This document shows positions 11,938 through 25,659 of a stretch of DNA of 64,000 nucleotides, piece by piece. The notes under the pieces are model-generated. The model had not been told where the DNA came from. It did no database searches and saw only the letters and a program-made list of their open reading frames with translations. The stretch lies in contig CM069589.1 in NCBI GenBank assembly GCA_035771175.1, positions 24,136,201-24,200,200 on the forward strand, in the 5' to 3' direction. Position 1 is the stretch's first letter. Each line of letters starts with the position of its first letter. The position numbers and the translations under genes were made by a program. The DNA is from Paratinospora sagittata (lineage: Eukaryota > Streptophyta > Magnoliopsida > Ranunculales > Menispermaceae).

Positions 11938-14900
11938 GTGCATTCACTTAAATTGGAGTCCGGAAGAAAACGTTATGGCAATTTGAATGTTTGTTACCCA
12001 TTGACCAACATACTTATGAATCTAATCAGCAATCAAAATTCAAAAAGCCATAGTCATTTCTTTGGACGTATGATTTTAGTTATTCAAAAGACGTTTAAAA
12101 TATCGTTTCTTCCTCTTTGCAACGCATTTTCAATCACTCAAATCGGAGACAGGAATAAAATGTTATGGCTATTTGAATGTTTTGTGCCGATCAATCAAAT
12201 TACTTATCGAAAAAATCGTGAAGAAAAGTCAAAATAACCGTAACTTTTCATCCCGACTTTGATTTGAGTGATTGAAAAAGAATTGAAAAAGTCTTTTGTT
12301 CCTATTTCTAACGCATTGTCAATCACACAAATTGGAGTCAGAATGAAAAAGTTGTGGTTATTTTAAAGTTTCACACCGATCATTCAATTACTTCTCGATT
12401 GAATCGATAAGAAAAATTCAGATAGACTTACAGTTAAATCCTGACACTGATATGAGTTAATGAAAAGGTGTTGAAAATATTGTTTATTCTTCCTTTCAAG
12501 GAATGTGCATTCACTTAAATTGGAGTCCTGAAGAAAACGTTATGGCTATTTGAATGTTTGTTACCCATTGACCAACGTACTTATGAATCTAATCAGCAAT
12601 CAAAATTCAAAAAGACATCGTCATTTCTTTGGACGCATGATTTTTGTTATTCAAAAGACGTTTAAAATATCGTTTCTTCCTCTTTGCAACGCATTTTCAA
12701 TCACTCAAATCGGAGACAGGAATAAAATGTTATGGCTATTTGAATGTTTTTTGCCGATCAATCAAATTACTTATCGAAAAAATCGTGAAGAAAAGTCAAA
12801 ATAACCGTACCTTTTCATCCCGACTTTGATTTGAGTGATTGAAAAAGAATTGAAAATGTCTTTTGTTCGAATTTCTAACGCATGTTCAATCACACAAATT
12901 GGATTCGAAATCAAAAAGTTGTGGTTATTTTAAAGTTTCACACCGATCATTCAATTACTTCGCGATTGAATCGGTAAGAAAAATTCAAATAAACTTAAAG
13001 TTAAATCCTGACACTGATATGAGTTAATAAAAAGGCGTTGAAAATATTGTTTATTCTTCTTTCCAAGGAATGTGCATTCACTCAAATTGGAGTCCTGAAG
13101 AAAACGTTATGGCAATTTGAATGTTTGTTACCCATTGACCAACGTACTTATGAATCAAATCAGCAATCCAAATTCAAAAAGCCCTAGTCATTTCTTTGGA
13201 CGTATGATTTTAGTTATTCAAAAGACGTTTAAAATATCGTTTCTTCCTCTTTACAACGCATTTTCAATCACTCAAATCGGAGACAGGAATAAAATGTTAT
13301 GGCTATTTGAATGTTTTTTGCCGATCAATCAAATTACTTATCGGAAAAATCGTGAAGAAAAGTCAAAATAACCGTAGCTTTTCATCCCGACTTTGATTTG
13401 AGTGATTGAAAAAGAATTGAAAATGTCTTTTGTTCGAATTTCTAACGCATGTTCAATCACACAACTTGGAGTCGAAATCAAAAAGTTGTGGTTATTTTAA
13501 AGTTTCACATCGATCATTCAATTACTTCGCGATTGAATCGGTAAAAAAAATTCATATAGACTTACAGTTAAATTCTGACACTGATATGAGTTAATAAAAA
13601 GGCGTTGAAAATATTGTTTATTCTTCTTTCCAAGGAATGTGCATTCACTTAAATTGGAGTCCGGAAGAAAACGTTATGGCAATTTGAATGTTTGTTACCC
13701 ATTGACCAACATACTTATGAATCTAATCAGCAATCAAAATTCAAAAAGCCATAGTCATTTCTTTGGACGTATGATTTTAGTTATTCAAAAGACGTTTAAA
13801 ATATCGTTTCTTCCTCTTTGCAACGCATTTTCAATCACTCAAATCGGAGACAGGAATAAAATGTTATGGCTATTTGAATGTTTTGTGCCGATCAATCAAA
13901 TTACTTATCGAAAAAATCGTGAAGAAAAGTCAAAATAACCGTAACTTTTCATCCCGACTTTGATTTGAGTGATTGAAAAAGAATTGAAAAAGTCTTTTGT
14001 TCCTATTTCTAACGCATTGTCAATCACACAAATTGGAGTCAGAATGAAAAAGTTGTGGTTATTTTAAAGTTTCACACCGATCATTCAATTACTTCTCGAT
14101 TGAATCGATAAGAAAAATTCAGATAGACTTACAGTTAAATCCTGACACTGATATGAGTTAATGAAAAGGTGTTGAAAATATTGTTTATTCTTCCTTTCAA
14201 GGAATGTGCATTCACTTAAATTGGAGTCCTGAAGAAAACGTTATGGCTATTTGAATGTTTGTTACCCATTGACCAACGTACTTATGAATCTAATCAGCAA
14301 TCAAAATTCAAAAAGCCATCGTCATTTCTTTGGACGCATGATTTTTGTTATTCAAAAGACGTTTAAAATATCGTTTCTTCCTCTTTGCAACGCATTTTCA
14401 ATCACTCAAATCGGAGACAGGAATAAAATGTTATGGCTATTTGAATGTTTTTTGCCGATCAATCAAATTACTTATCGAAAAAATCGTGAAGAAAAGTCAA
14501 AATAACCGTACCTTTTCATCCCGACTTTGATTTGAGTGATTGAAAAAGAATTGAAAATGTCTTTTGTTCGAATTTCTAACGCATGTTCAATCACACAAAT
14601 TGGATTCGAAATCAAAAAGTTGTGGTTATTTTAAAGTTTCACACCGATCATTCAATTACTTCGCGATTGAATCGGTAAGAAAAATTCAAATAAACTTAAA
14701 GTTAAATCCTGACACTGATATGAGTTAATAAAAAGGCGTTGAAAATATTGTTTATTCTTCTTTCCAAGGAATGTGCATTCACTCAAATTGGAGTCCTGAA
14801 GAAAACGTTATGGCAATTTGAATGTTTGTTACCCATTGACCAACGTACTTATGAATCAAATCAGCAATCCAAATTCAAAAAGCCCTAGTCATTTCTTTGG

Positions 14901-16400
14901 ACGTATGATTTTAGTTATTCAAAAGACGTTTAAAATATCGTTTCTTCCTCTTTACAACGCATTTTCAATCACTCAAATCGGAGACAGGAATAAAATGTTA
15001 TGGCTATTTGAATGTTTTTTGCCGATCAATCAAATTACTTATCGGAAAAATCGTGAAGAAAAGTCAAAATAACCGTAGCTTTTCATCCCGACTTTGATTT
15101 GAGTGATTGAAAAAGAATTGAAAATGTCTTTTGTTCGAATTTCTAACGCATGTTCAATCACACAACTTGGAGTCGAAATCAAAAAGTTGTGGTTATTTTA
15201 AAGTTTCACATCGATCATTCAATTACTTCGCGATTGAATCGGTAAAAAAAATTCATATAGACTTACAGTTAAATTCTGACACTGATATGAGTTAATAAAA
15301 AGGCGTTGAAAATATTGTTTATTCTTCTTTCCAAGGAATGTGCATTCACTTAAATTGGAGTCCGGAAGAAAACGTTATGGCAATTTGAATGTTTGTTACC
15401 CATTGACCAACATACTTATGAATCTAATCAGCAATCAAAATTCAAAAAGCCATAGTCATTTCTTTGGACGTATGATTTTAGTTATTCAAAAGACGTTTAA
15501 AATATCGTTTCTTCCTCTTTGCAACGCATTTTCAATCACTCAAATCGGAGACAGGAATAAAATGTTATGGCTATTTGAATGTTTTGTGCCGATCAATCAA
15601 ATTACTTATCGAAAAAATCGTGAAGAAAAGTCAAAATAACCGTAACTTTTCATCCCGACTTTGATTTGAGTGATTGAAAAAGAATTGAAAAAGTCTTTTG
15701 TTCCTATTTCTAACGCATTGTCAATCACACAAATTGGAGTCAGAATGAAAAAGTTGTGGTTATTTTAAAGTTTCACACCGATCATTCAATTACTTCTCGA
15801 TTGAATCGATAAGAAAAATTCAGATAGACTTACAGTTAAATCCTGACACTGATATGAGTTAATGAAAAGGTGTTGAAAATATTGTTTATTCTTCCTTTCA
15901 AGGAATGTGCATTCACTTAAATTGGAGTCCTGAAGAAAACGTTATGGCTATTTGAATGTTTGTTACCCATTGACCAACGTACTTATGAATCTAATCAGCA
16001 ATCAAAATTCAAAAAGCCATCGTCATTTCTTTGGACGCATGATTTTTGTTATTCAAAAGACGTTTAAAATATCGTTTCTTCCTCTTTGCAACGCATTTTC
16101 AATCACTCAAATCGGAGACAGGAATAAAATGTTATGGCTATTTGAATGTTTTTTGCCGATCAATCAAATTACTTATCGAAAAAATCGTGAAGAAAAGTCA
16201 AAATAACCGTACCTTTTCATCCCGACTTTGATTTGAGTGATTGAAAAAGAATTGAAAATGTCTTTTGTTCGAATTTCTAACGCATGTTCAATCACACAAA
16301 TTGGATTCGAAATCAAAAAGTTGTGGTTATTTTAAAGTTTCACACCGATCATTCAATTACTTCGCGATTGAATCGGTAAGAAAAATTCAAATAGACTTAC
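11938..16400 (+). repeat. Three-monomer higher-order repeat, block B
   Basis: Units starting at 11938, 12505 and 13072 recur at 13639, 14206 and 14773, and again at 15340 and 15907, an offset of 1701 bp. Markers are GTTTTGTGCCGATC in the first, GGACGCATGATTTTTG with TTAATGAAAAGGTG in the second, and CCCTAGTCAT in the third. By eye the copies are almost identical; one clear difference is A at 12615 against C at 14316. This is probably one of the youngest amplifications in the window. It uses different sub-types from block A, so trimer amplification happened at least twice. Confidence 0.85.
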
Positions 16401-19059
16401 AGTTAAATTCTGACACTGATATGGGTTAATAAAAAGGCGTTGAAAATATTGTTTATTCTTTTTTCCAAGGAATGTGCATTCACTTAAATTGGAGTCCGGA
16501 AGAAAACGTTATGGCTATTTGAATGTTTGTTACCCATTGACCAACGTACTTATTAATCTAATCAACAATCAAAATTGAAAAGGCCGTAGTCATTTCTTTG
16601 GACGTATGATTTTAGTTTTTCAAAAGATGTTTAAAATATCGTTTCTTCCTCTTTCCAACACATTTTCCATCACTGAAATCGGAGACAGGAATAAAATGTT
16701 ATGGCTATTTGAATGTTTTTTGCCGATCAATCAAATTACTTATCGGAAAAATCGTGAAGAAAAGTCAAAATAACCGTAACTTTTCATCCCGACTTTGATT
16801 TGAGTGATTGAAAAAGAATTGAAAAAGTTTTTTCTTCGAATTTCTAACGCATGTTCAATCACACAAGTTGGAGCCGAAATCAAAAAGTTGTGGTTATTTG
16901 AAAGTTTCACCCCGATCATTCAATTACTTCGCGATTGAATCGGTAAGAAAAATTCAAATAAACTTAAAGTTAAATCCTGACACTGATATGAGTTAATAAA
17001 AAGGCGTTGAAAATATTGTTTATTCTTCTTTCCAAGGAATGTGCATTCACTCAAATTGGAGTCCGGAAGAAAACGTTATCGCAATTTGAATGTTTGTTAC
17101 CCATTGACCAACGTACTTATGAATCTAATCAGCAATCCAAATTCAAAAAGCCCTAGTCATTTCTTTGGACGTATGATTTTAGTTATTCAAAAGACGTTTA
17201 AAATATCGTTTCTTCCTCTTTACAACGCATTTTCAATCACTCAAATCGGAGACAGGAATAAAATGTTATGGCTATTTGAATGTTTTTTGCCGATCAATCA
17301 AATTACTTATCGGAAAAATCGTGAAGAAAAGTCAAAATAACCGTAACTTTTCATCCCGACTTTGATTTGAGTGATTGAAAAAGAATTGAAAATGTCTTTT
17401 GTTCGAATTTCTAACGCATGTTCAATCACACAACTTGGAGTCGAAATCAAAAAGTTGTGGTTATTTTAAAGTTTCACACCGATCATTCAATTACTTCGCG
17501 ATTGAATCGGTAAAAAAAATTCATATAGACTTACAGTTAAATTCTGACACTGATATGAGTTAATAAAAAGGCGTTGAAAATATTGTTTATTCTTCTTTCC
17601 AAGGAATGTGCATTCACTTAAATTGGAGTCCGAAAGAAAACGTTATGGGAATTTGAATGTTTGTTACCCATTGACCAACTTACTTATGAATCTAATCAGC
17701 AATCAGAATTCAAAAAGCCATAGTCATTTCTTTGGACGTATGATTTTAGTTATTCAAAAGACGTTTAAAATATCGTTTCTTCCTCTTTGCAACGCATTTT
17801 CAATCACTCAAATCGGAGACAGGAATAAAATGTTATGGCTATTTGAATGTTTTGTGCCGATCAATCAAATTACTTATCGAAAAAATCGTGAAGAAAAGTC
17901 AAAATAACCGTAGCTTTTCATCCCGACTTTGATTTGAGTGATTGAAAAAGAATTGAAAATGTCTTTTGTTCGAATTTCTAACGCATGTTCAATCACACAA
18001 ATTGGATTCGAAATCAAAAAGTTGTGGTTATTTTAAAGTTTCACACCGATCATTCAATTACTTTGCGATTGAATCGGTAAGAAAAATTCAAATAGACTTA
18101 CAGTTAAATTCTAACACTGATATGGGTTAATAAAAAGGCGTTGAAAATATTGTTTATTCTTTTTTCCAAGGAATGTGCATTCACTTAAATTGGAGTCCGG
18201 AAGAAAACGTTATGGCTATTTGAATGTTTGTTACCCATTGACCAACATACTTATTAATCTAATCAACAATCAAAATTGAAAAAGCCGTAGTCATTTCTTT
18301 GGACGTATGATTTTAGTTTTTCAAAAGACGTTTAAAATATCGTTTCTTCCTCTTTCCAACACATTTTCCATCACTGAAATCGGAGACAGGAATAAAATGT
18401 TATGGCTATTTGAATGTTTTTTGCCGATCAATCAAATTACTTATCGAAAAAATCGTGAAGAAAAGTCAAAATAACTGTAACTTTTCATCCCGACTTTGAT
18501 TTGAGTGATTGAAAAAGAATTGAAAAAGTTTTTTCTTCGAATTTCTAACGCATGTTCAATCACACAAGATGGAGCCAAAATCAAAAAGTTGTGGTTATTT
18601 GAAAGTTTCACCCCGATCATTCAATTACTTCGCGATTGAATCGGTAAGAAAAATTCAAATAAACTTAAAGTTAAATCCTGACACTAATATGAGTTAATAA
18701 AAAGGCGTTGAAAATATTGTTTATTCTTCTTTCCAAGGAATGTGCATTCACTCAAATTGGAGTCCGGAAGAAAACGTTATGGCTATTTGAATGTTTGTTA
18801 CCCATTGACCAACGTACTTATGAATCTAATCAGCAATCAAAATTCAAAAAGCCGTAGTCATTTCTTTGGACGTATGATTTTAGTTATTAAAAAGACGTTT
18901 AAAATATCGTTTCTTCCTCTTTGTAACGCATTTTCAATCACTCAAATCGGAGACAGGAATAAAATGTTATGGCTATTTGAATGTTTTGTGCCGATCAATC
19001 AAATTACTTATCGAAAAAATCGTGAAGAAAAGTCAAAATAACCGTAACTTTTCATCCCG

Positions 19060-19085
19060 ACTTTGATTTGAGATTCATAAGCACG
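19060..19085. other. Satellite inversion junction
   Basis: Up to about 19072 the sequence reads as forward satellite (CCCGACTTTGATTTGAG, in subunit 3). From 19073 it reads as reverse-complement satellite (ATTCATAAGCACGGTGG, the complement of subunit 1). No unrelated sequence intervenes. The two sides share only AG, so 0-2 bp of microhomology is visible. The arms are different subfamilies (567 and about 566 bp), so this is not a simple palindrome of one array. A real inversion or end-joining event is likely; an assembly join of two arrays remains possible. Confidence 0.9.
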
Positions 19086-22000
19086 GTGGTCAATGGGTAA
19101 CAAACATTAAAATAGCCATAACATTTTCTTCCGGACTCCAATTTGAGTGAATGCACATTCTTTGGAAAGAAGAAGAAACAATATTTTCAACGCCTTTTTG
19201 TTAACTCATATCAGTGTCGGGATAAAACTGTAAGTCTATTGGAATTTTTCTTCTCGATTCATACGAGAAGTAATTGAATGATCGGTGTGAAACTTTAAAA
19301 TAACCATAACTTTTTCATTATGACTCTAATTTGTGTGATTGAAAATGCGTTAGAAATAGGAAGAAAAGACATTTTCAATTCTTTATCAATTACTCAAATC
19401 AAAGTCGGAATGAAACGTTACGGCAATTTGAACTTTTCGTCACGATTTATTCGATAAGTAAGTTGATTGATCGGCAAAAATCATTCAAATAGCCATAACA
19501 TTTTATTCCCGACTTTGATTTTAGTGATTGAAAATGCGTTGGAAAGAGGAAGAAACAATATTTTAAATGACTTTTGAATAACTCAAATCATACTTCCAAA
19601 GAAATGGCTAAGGCTTTTTGATTTTGATGGCTGATTAGATTCATAAGCACGGTGGTCAATGGGTTACAAACATTAAAATAGCCATAACGTTTTCTTCCGG
19701 ACTCCAATTTGAGTGAATGCACATTCCTTGGAGAGAAGAAGAAAAAATATTTTCAACGCCTTTTTATTAACTCATATCAGTGTCGGGATTAAACTGTAAC
19801 TCTATTAGAATTTTTCTTATCGATTCATACGAGAAGTAATTGAATGATCAGTGTGAAACTTTAAAATAACCACAACTTTTTCATTTTGACTCCAATTTTT
19901 GTGATTGAACACGCGTTAGAAATAGGAAGAAAAGACATTTTCAATTCATTTTCAATGACTCAAATCAAAGTCGGGATGAAAAGTTACTGCTATTTGAACT
20001 TTTCATCATGATTTTTTCGATAAGTAAGTTTATTGATCGGCAAAAAACATTCAAATAGCCATAACATTTTATTCCTGACTCCAGTTTGAGTGATTGAAAA
20101 TGCGTTGAAAAGAGGAAGAAACGATATTTTAAACGCCTTCTGAATAACTCAAATCATACTTCCAAAGAAATGGCTAAGGCTTTTTGATTTTGATTGCTGA
20201 TTAGATTCATAAGTACGGTGGTCAATGGGTAACAAACATTAAAATAGCCATAACGTTTTCTTCCGGACTCCAATTTGAGTGAATGCACATTCCTTGGAAA
20301 GAAGAAGAAACAATATTTTCAACGCCTTTTTATTAACTCAATCAGTGTCGGGATAAAACTGTAAGTCTATTTGAATTTTTCTTATCGATTCATACGAGAA
20401 GTAATTGAATGATCGGTGTGAAACTTTAAAATAACCATCACTTTTTCATTCTGACTCCAATTTGTGTGATTGAACATGCGTTAGAAATAGGAAGAAAAGA
20501 CATTTTCAATTCTTTTTCAATTACTCAAATCAAAGTCGGAATGAAAAGTTACGGCAATTTGAACTTTTCGTCACGATTTATTCGATAAGTAAGTTGATTG
20601 ATCGGCAAAAATCATTCAAATAGCCATAACATTTTATTCCCGACTTTGATTTTAGTGATTGAAAATGCGTTGGAAAGAGGTAGAAACAATATTTTAAATG
20701 ACTTTTGAATAACTCAAATCATACTTCCAAAGAAATGGCTAAGGCTTTTTGATTTTGATGGCTGATTAGATTCATAAGCACGGTGGTCAATGGGTTACAA
20801 ACATTAAAATAGCCATAACGTTTTCTTCCGGACTCCAATTTGAGTGAATGCACATTCCTTGGAGAGAAGAAGAAAAAATATTTTCAACGCCTTTTTATTA
20901 ACTCATATCAGTGTCGGGATTAAACTGTAACTCTATTAGAATTTTTCTTATCGATTCATACGAGAAGTAATTGAATGATCAGTGTGAAACTTTAAAATAA
21001 CCACAACTTTTTCATTTTGACTCCAATTTTTGTGATTGAACACGCGTTAGAAATAGGAAGAAAAGACATTTTCAATTCATTTTCAATGACTCAAATCAAA
21101 GTCGGGATGAAAAGTTACTGCTATTTGAACTTTTCATCATGATTTTTTCGATAAGTAAGTTTATTGATCGGCAAAAAACATTCAAATAGCCATAACATTT
21201 TATTCCTGACTCCAGTTTGAGTGATTGAAAATGCGTTGAAAAGAGGAAGAAACGATATTTTAAACGCCTTCTGAATAACTCAAATCATACTTCCAAAGAA
21301 ATGGCTAAGGCTTTTTGATTTTGATTGCTGATTAGATTCATAAGTACGGTGGTCAATGGGTAACAAACATTAAAATAGCCATAACGTTTTCTTCCGGACT
21401 CCAATTTGAGTGAATGCACATTCCTTGGAAAGAAGAAGAAACAATATTTTCAACGCCTTTTTATTAACTCAATCAGTGTCGGGATAAAACTGTAAGTCTA
21501 TTTGAATTTTTCTTATCGATTCATACGAGAAGTAATTGAATGATCGGTGTGAAACTTTAAAATAACCATCACTTTTTCATTCTGACTCCAATTTGTCTGA
21601 TTGAACATGCGTTAGAAATTGGAAGAAAAGGCATTTTCAATTCTTTTTCACTCCTTCAAATCAAAGTCGGGATAAAAAGTTATGGCTTTTTGAACATTTC
21701 TTCACGATTTGGCCGATATGTAAGTTGATTGATCGGGATAAAATATTCAAATAGCCATAACATTTTATTCCCGACTCCAGTTTGAGTGATTGAAAATGCG
21801 TTGAAAAGAGGAAGAAACGATACTTTAAACGCCTTCTGAATAACTCAAGTCATACTTCCAAAGAAATGGCAAAGGCTTTTTGATTTTGATTGCTGATTAG
21901 ATTCATAAGTACGGTGGTCAATGGGTAACAAACATTAAAATAGCCATAACGTTTTGTTCCGGACTCCAATTTGAGTGAATGCACATTCTTTGGAAAGAAG

Positions 22001-25000
22001 AAGAAACAATATTTTCAACGCCTTTTTGTTAACTCATATCAGTGTCGGGATAAAACTGTAAGTCTACTGGAATTTTTCTTCTCGATTCATACGAGAAGTA
22101 ATTGAATGATCGGTGTGAAACTTTAAAATAACCATAACTTTTTCATTATGACTCTAATTTGTGTGATTGAAAATGCGTTAGAAATAGGAAGAAAAGACAT
22201 TTTCAATTCTTTTTCAATTACTCAAATCAAAGTCGGAATGAAAAGTTACGGCAATTTGAACTTTTCGTCACGATTTATTCGATAAGTAAGTTGATTGATC
22301 GGCAAAAATCATTCATATAGCCATAACATTTTATTCCCGACTTTGATTTTAGTGATTGAAAATGCGTTGGAAAGAGGAAGAAACAATATTTTAAATGACT
22401 TTTGAATAACTCAAATCATACTTCCAAAGAAATGGCTAAGGCTTTTTGATTTTGATGGCTGATTAGATTCATAAGCACGGTGGTCAATGGGTTACAAACA
22501 TTAAAATAGCCATAACGTTTTCTTCCGGACTCCAATTTGAGTGAATGCACATTCCTTGGAAAGAAGAAGAAACAATATTTTCAACGCCTTTTTATTAACT
22601 CAATCAGTGTCGGGATAAAACTGTAAGTCTATTTGAATTTTTCTTATCGATTCATACGAGAAGTAATTGAATGATCGGTGTGAAACTTTAAAATAACCAT
22701 CACTTTTTCATTCTGACTCCAATTTGTGTGATTGAAAATGCGTTAGAAATAGGAAGAAAAGACATTTTCAATTCTTTTTTCAATTACTCAAATCAAAGTC
22801 GGAATAAAAAGTTACGGCAATTTGAACTTTTCGTCACGATTTATTCGATAAGTAAGTTGATTGATCGGCAAAAATTATTCAAATAGCCATAACATTTTAT
22901 TCCCGACTTTGATTTTAGTGATTGAAAATGCGTTGGAAAGAGGAAGAAACAATATTTTAAATGACTTTTGAATAACTCAAATCATACTTCCAAAGAAATG
23001 GCTAAGGCTTTTTGATTTTGATGGCTGATTAGATTCATAAGCACGGTGGTCAATGGGTTACAAACATTAAAATAGCCATAACGTTTTCTTCCGGACTCCA
23101 ATTTGAGTGAATGCACATTCCTTGGAGAGAAGAAGAAAAAATATTTTCAACGCCTTTTTATTAACTCATATCAGTGTCGGGATTAAACTGTAACTCTATT
23201 AGAATTTTTCTTATCGATTCATACGAGAAGTAATTGAATGATCAGTGTGAAACTTTAAAATAACCACAACTTTTTCATTTTGACTCCAATTTTTGTGATT
23301 GAACACGCGTTAGAAATAGGAAGAAAAGACATTTTCAATTCATTTTCAATGACTCAAATCAAAGTCGGGATGAAAAGTTACTGCTATTTGAACTTTTCAT
23401 CATGATTTTTTCGATAAGTAAGTTTATTGATCGGCAAAAAACATTCAAATAGTCATAACATTTTATTCCTGACTCCAGTTTGAGTGATTGAAAATGCGTT
23501 GAAAAGAGGAAGAAACGATATTTTAAACGCCTTCTGAATAACTCAAATCATACTTCCAAAGAAATGGCTAAGGCTTTTTGATTTTGATTGCTGATTAGAT
23601 TCATAAGTACGGTGGTCAATGGGTAACAAACATTAAAATAGCCATAACGTTTTCTTCCGGACTCCAATTTGAGTGAATGCACATTCCTTGGAAAGAAGAA
23701 GAAACAATATTTTCAACGCCTTTTTATTAACTCAATCAGTGTCGGGATAAAACTGTAAGTCTATTTGAATTTTTCTTATCGATTCATACGAGAAGTAATT
23801 GAATGATCGGTGTGAAACTTTAAAATAACCATCACTTTTTCATTCTGACTCCAATTTGTCTGATTGAACATGCGTTAGAAATTGGAAGAAAAGGCATTTT
23901 CAATTCTTTTTCACTCCTTCAAATCAAAGTCGGGATAAAAAGTTATGGCTTTTTGAACATTTCTTCACGATTTGGCCGATATGTAAGTTGATTGATCGGG
24001 ATAAAATATTCAAATAGCCATAACATTTTATTCCCGACTCCAGTTTGAGTGATTGAAAATGCGTTGAAAAGAGGAAGAAACGATACTTTAAACGCCTTCT
24101 GAATAACTCAAGTCATACTTCCAAAGAAATGGCAAAGGCTTTTTGATTTTGATTGCTGATTAGATTCATAAGTACGGTGGTCAATGGGTAACAAATATTA
24201 AAATAGCCATAACGTTTTCTTCCGGACTCCAATTTGAGTGAATGCACATTCTTTGGAAAGAAGAAGAAACAATATTTTCAACGCCTTTTTGTTAACTCAT
24301 ATCAGTGTCGGGATAAAACTGTAAGTCTATTGGAATTTTTCTTCTCGATTCATACGAGAAGTAATTGAATGATCGGTGTGAAACTTTAAAATAACCATAA
24401 CTTTTTCATTATGACTCTAATTTGTGTGATTGAAAATGCGTTAGAAATAGGAAGAAAAGACATTTTCAATTCTTTTTCAATTACTCAAATCAAAGTCGGA
24501 ATGAAAAGTTACGGCAATTTGAACTTTTCGTCACGATTTATTCGATAAGTAAGTTGATTGATCGGCAAAAATCATTCATATAGCCATAACATTTTATTCC
24601 CGACTTTGATTTTAGTGATTGAAAATGCGTTGGAAAGAGGAAGAAACAATATTTTAAATGACTTTTGAATAACTCAAATCATACTTCCAAAGAAATGGCT
24701 AAGGCTTTTTGATTTTGATGGATGATTAGATTCATAAGCACGGTGGTCAATGGGTTACAAACATTAAAATAGCCATAACGTTTTCTTCCGGACTCCAATT
24801 TGAGTGAATGCACATTCCTTGGAGAGAAGAAGAAAAAATATTTTCAACGCCTTTTTATTAACTCATATCAGTGTCGGGATTAAACTGTAACTCTATTAGA
24901 ATTTTTCTTATCGATTCATACGAGAAGTAATTGAATGATCAGTGTGAAACTTTAAAATAACCACAACTTTTTCATTTTGACTCCAATTTTTGTGATTGAA

Positions 25001-25659
25001 CACGCGTTAGAAATAGGAAGAAAAGACATTTTCAATTCATTTTCAATGACTCAAATCAAAGTCGGGATGAAAAGTTACTGCTATTTGAACTTTTCATCAT
25101 GATTTTTTCGATAAGTAAGTTTATTGATCGGCAAAAAATATTCAAATAGCCATAACATTTTATTCCTGACTCCAGTTTGAGTGATTGAAAATGCGTTGAA
25201 AAGAGGAAGAAACGATATTTTAAACGCCTTCTGAATAACTCAAATCATACTTCCAAAGAAATGGCTAAGGCTTTTTGATTTTGATTGCTGATTAGATTCA
25301 TAAGTACGGTGGTCAATGGGTAACAAACATTAAAATAGCCATAACGTTTTCTTCCGGACTCCAATTTGAGTGAATGCACATTCCTTGGAAAGAAGAAGAA
25401 ACAATATTTTCAACTCCTTTTTATTAACTCAATCAGTGTCGGGATAAAACTGTAAGTCTATTTGAATTTTTCTTATCGATTCATACGAGAAGTAATTGAA
25501 TGATCGGTGTGAAACTTTAAAATAACCATCACTTTTTCATTCTGACTCCAATTTGTCTGATTGAACATGCGTTAGAAATTGGAAGAAAAGGCATTTTCAA
25601 TTCTTTTTCACTCCTTCAAATCAAAGTCGGGATAAAAAGTTATGGCTTTTTGAACATTT

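Larger units (their letters stand above)
1..19072 (+). repeat. 567-bp satellite array, forward arm
   Basis: Head-to-tail tandem array of an A+T-rich 567-bp monomer. An anchor such as GTGCATTCAC recurs every 567 bp from about 598 to 18742, which is 32 steps with no net insertion or deletion. The first bases of the window already lie inside a monomer, so the array continues to the left. Monomers differ by scattered substitutions that define sub-types, for example CCATAGTCAT, CCGTAGTCAT or CCCTAGTCAT in the first third. The sub-types recur in short ordered patterns (higher-order repeats). Open frames of 84-99 codons recur once per monomer, but they are by-products of the repeat: several monomers break the frame with GTCCTGAAG, and others near 16474 and 18175 lack it. 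No coding function is inferred. The family is not one I can name. Confidence 0.97.

Noticed and set aside
643..19041. About 35 open frames of 61-99 codons, one or two per forward monomer, with similar proteins
   Set aside because: They are the translation of a tandem satellite whose length is divisible by three. Several monomers break the frame with an in-frame TGA or lack it. No start context, domain or promoter is seen. Similarity between copies is explained by array homogenisation.
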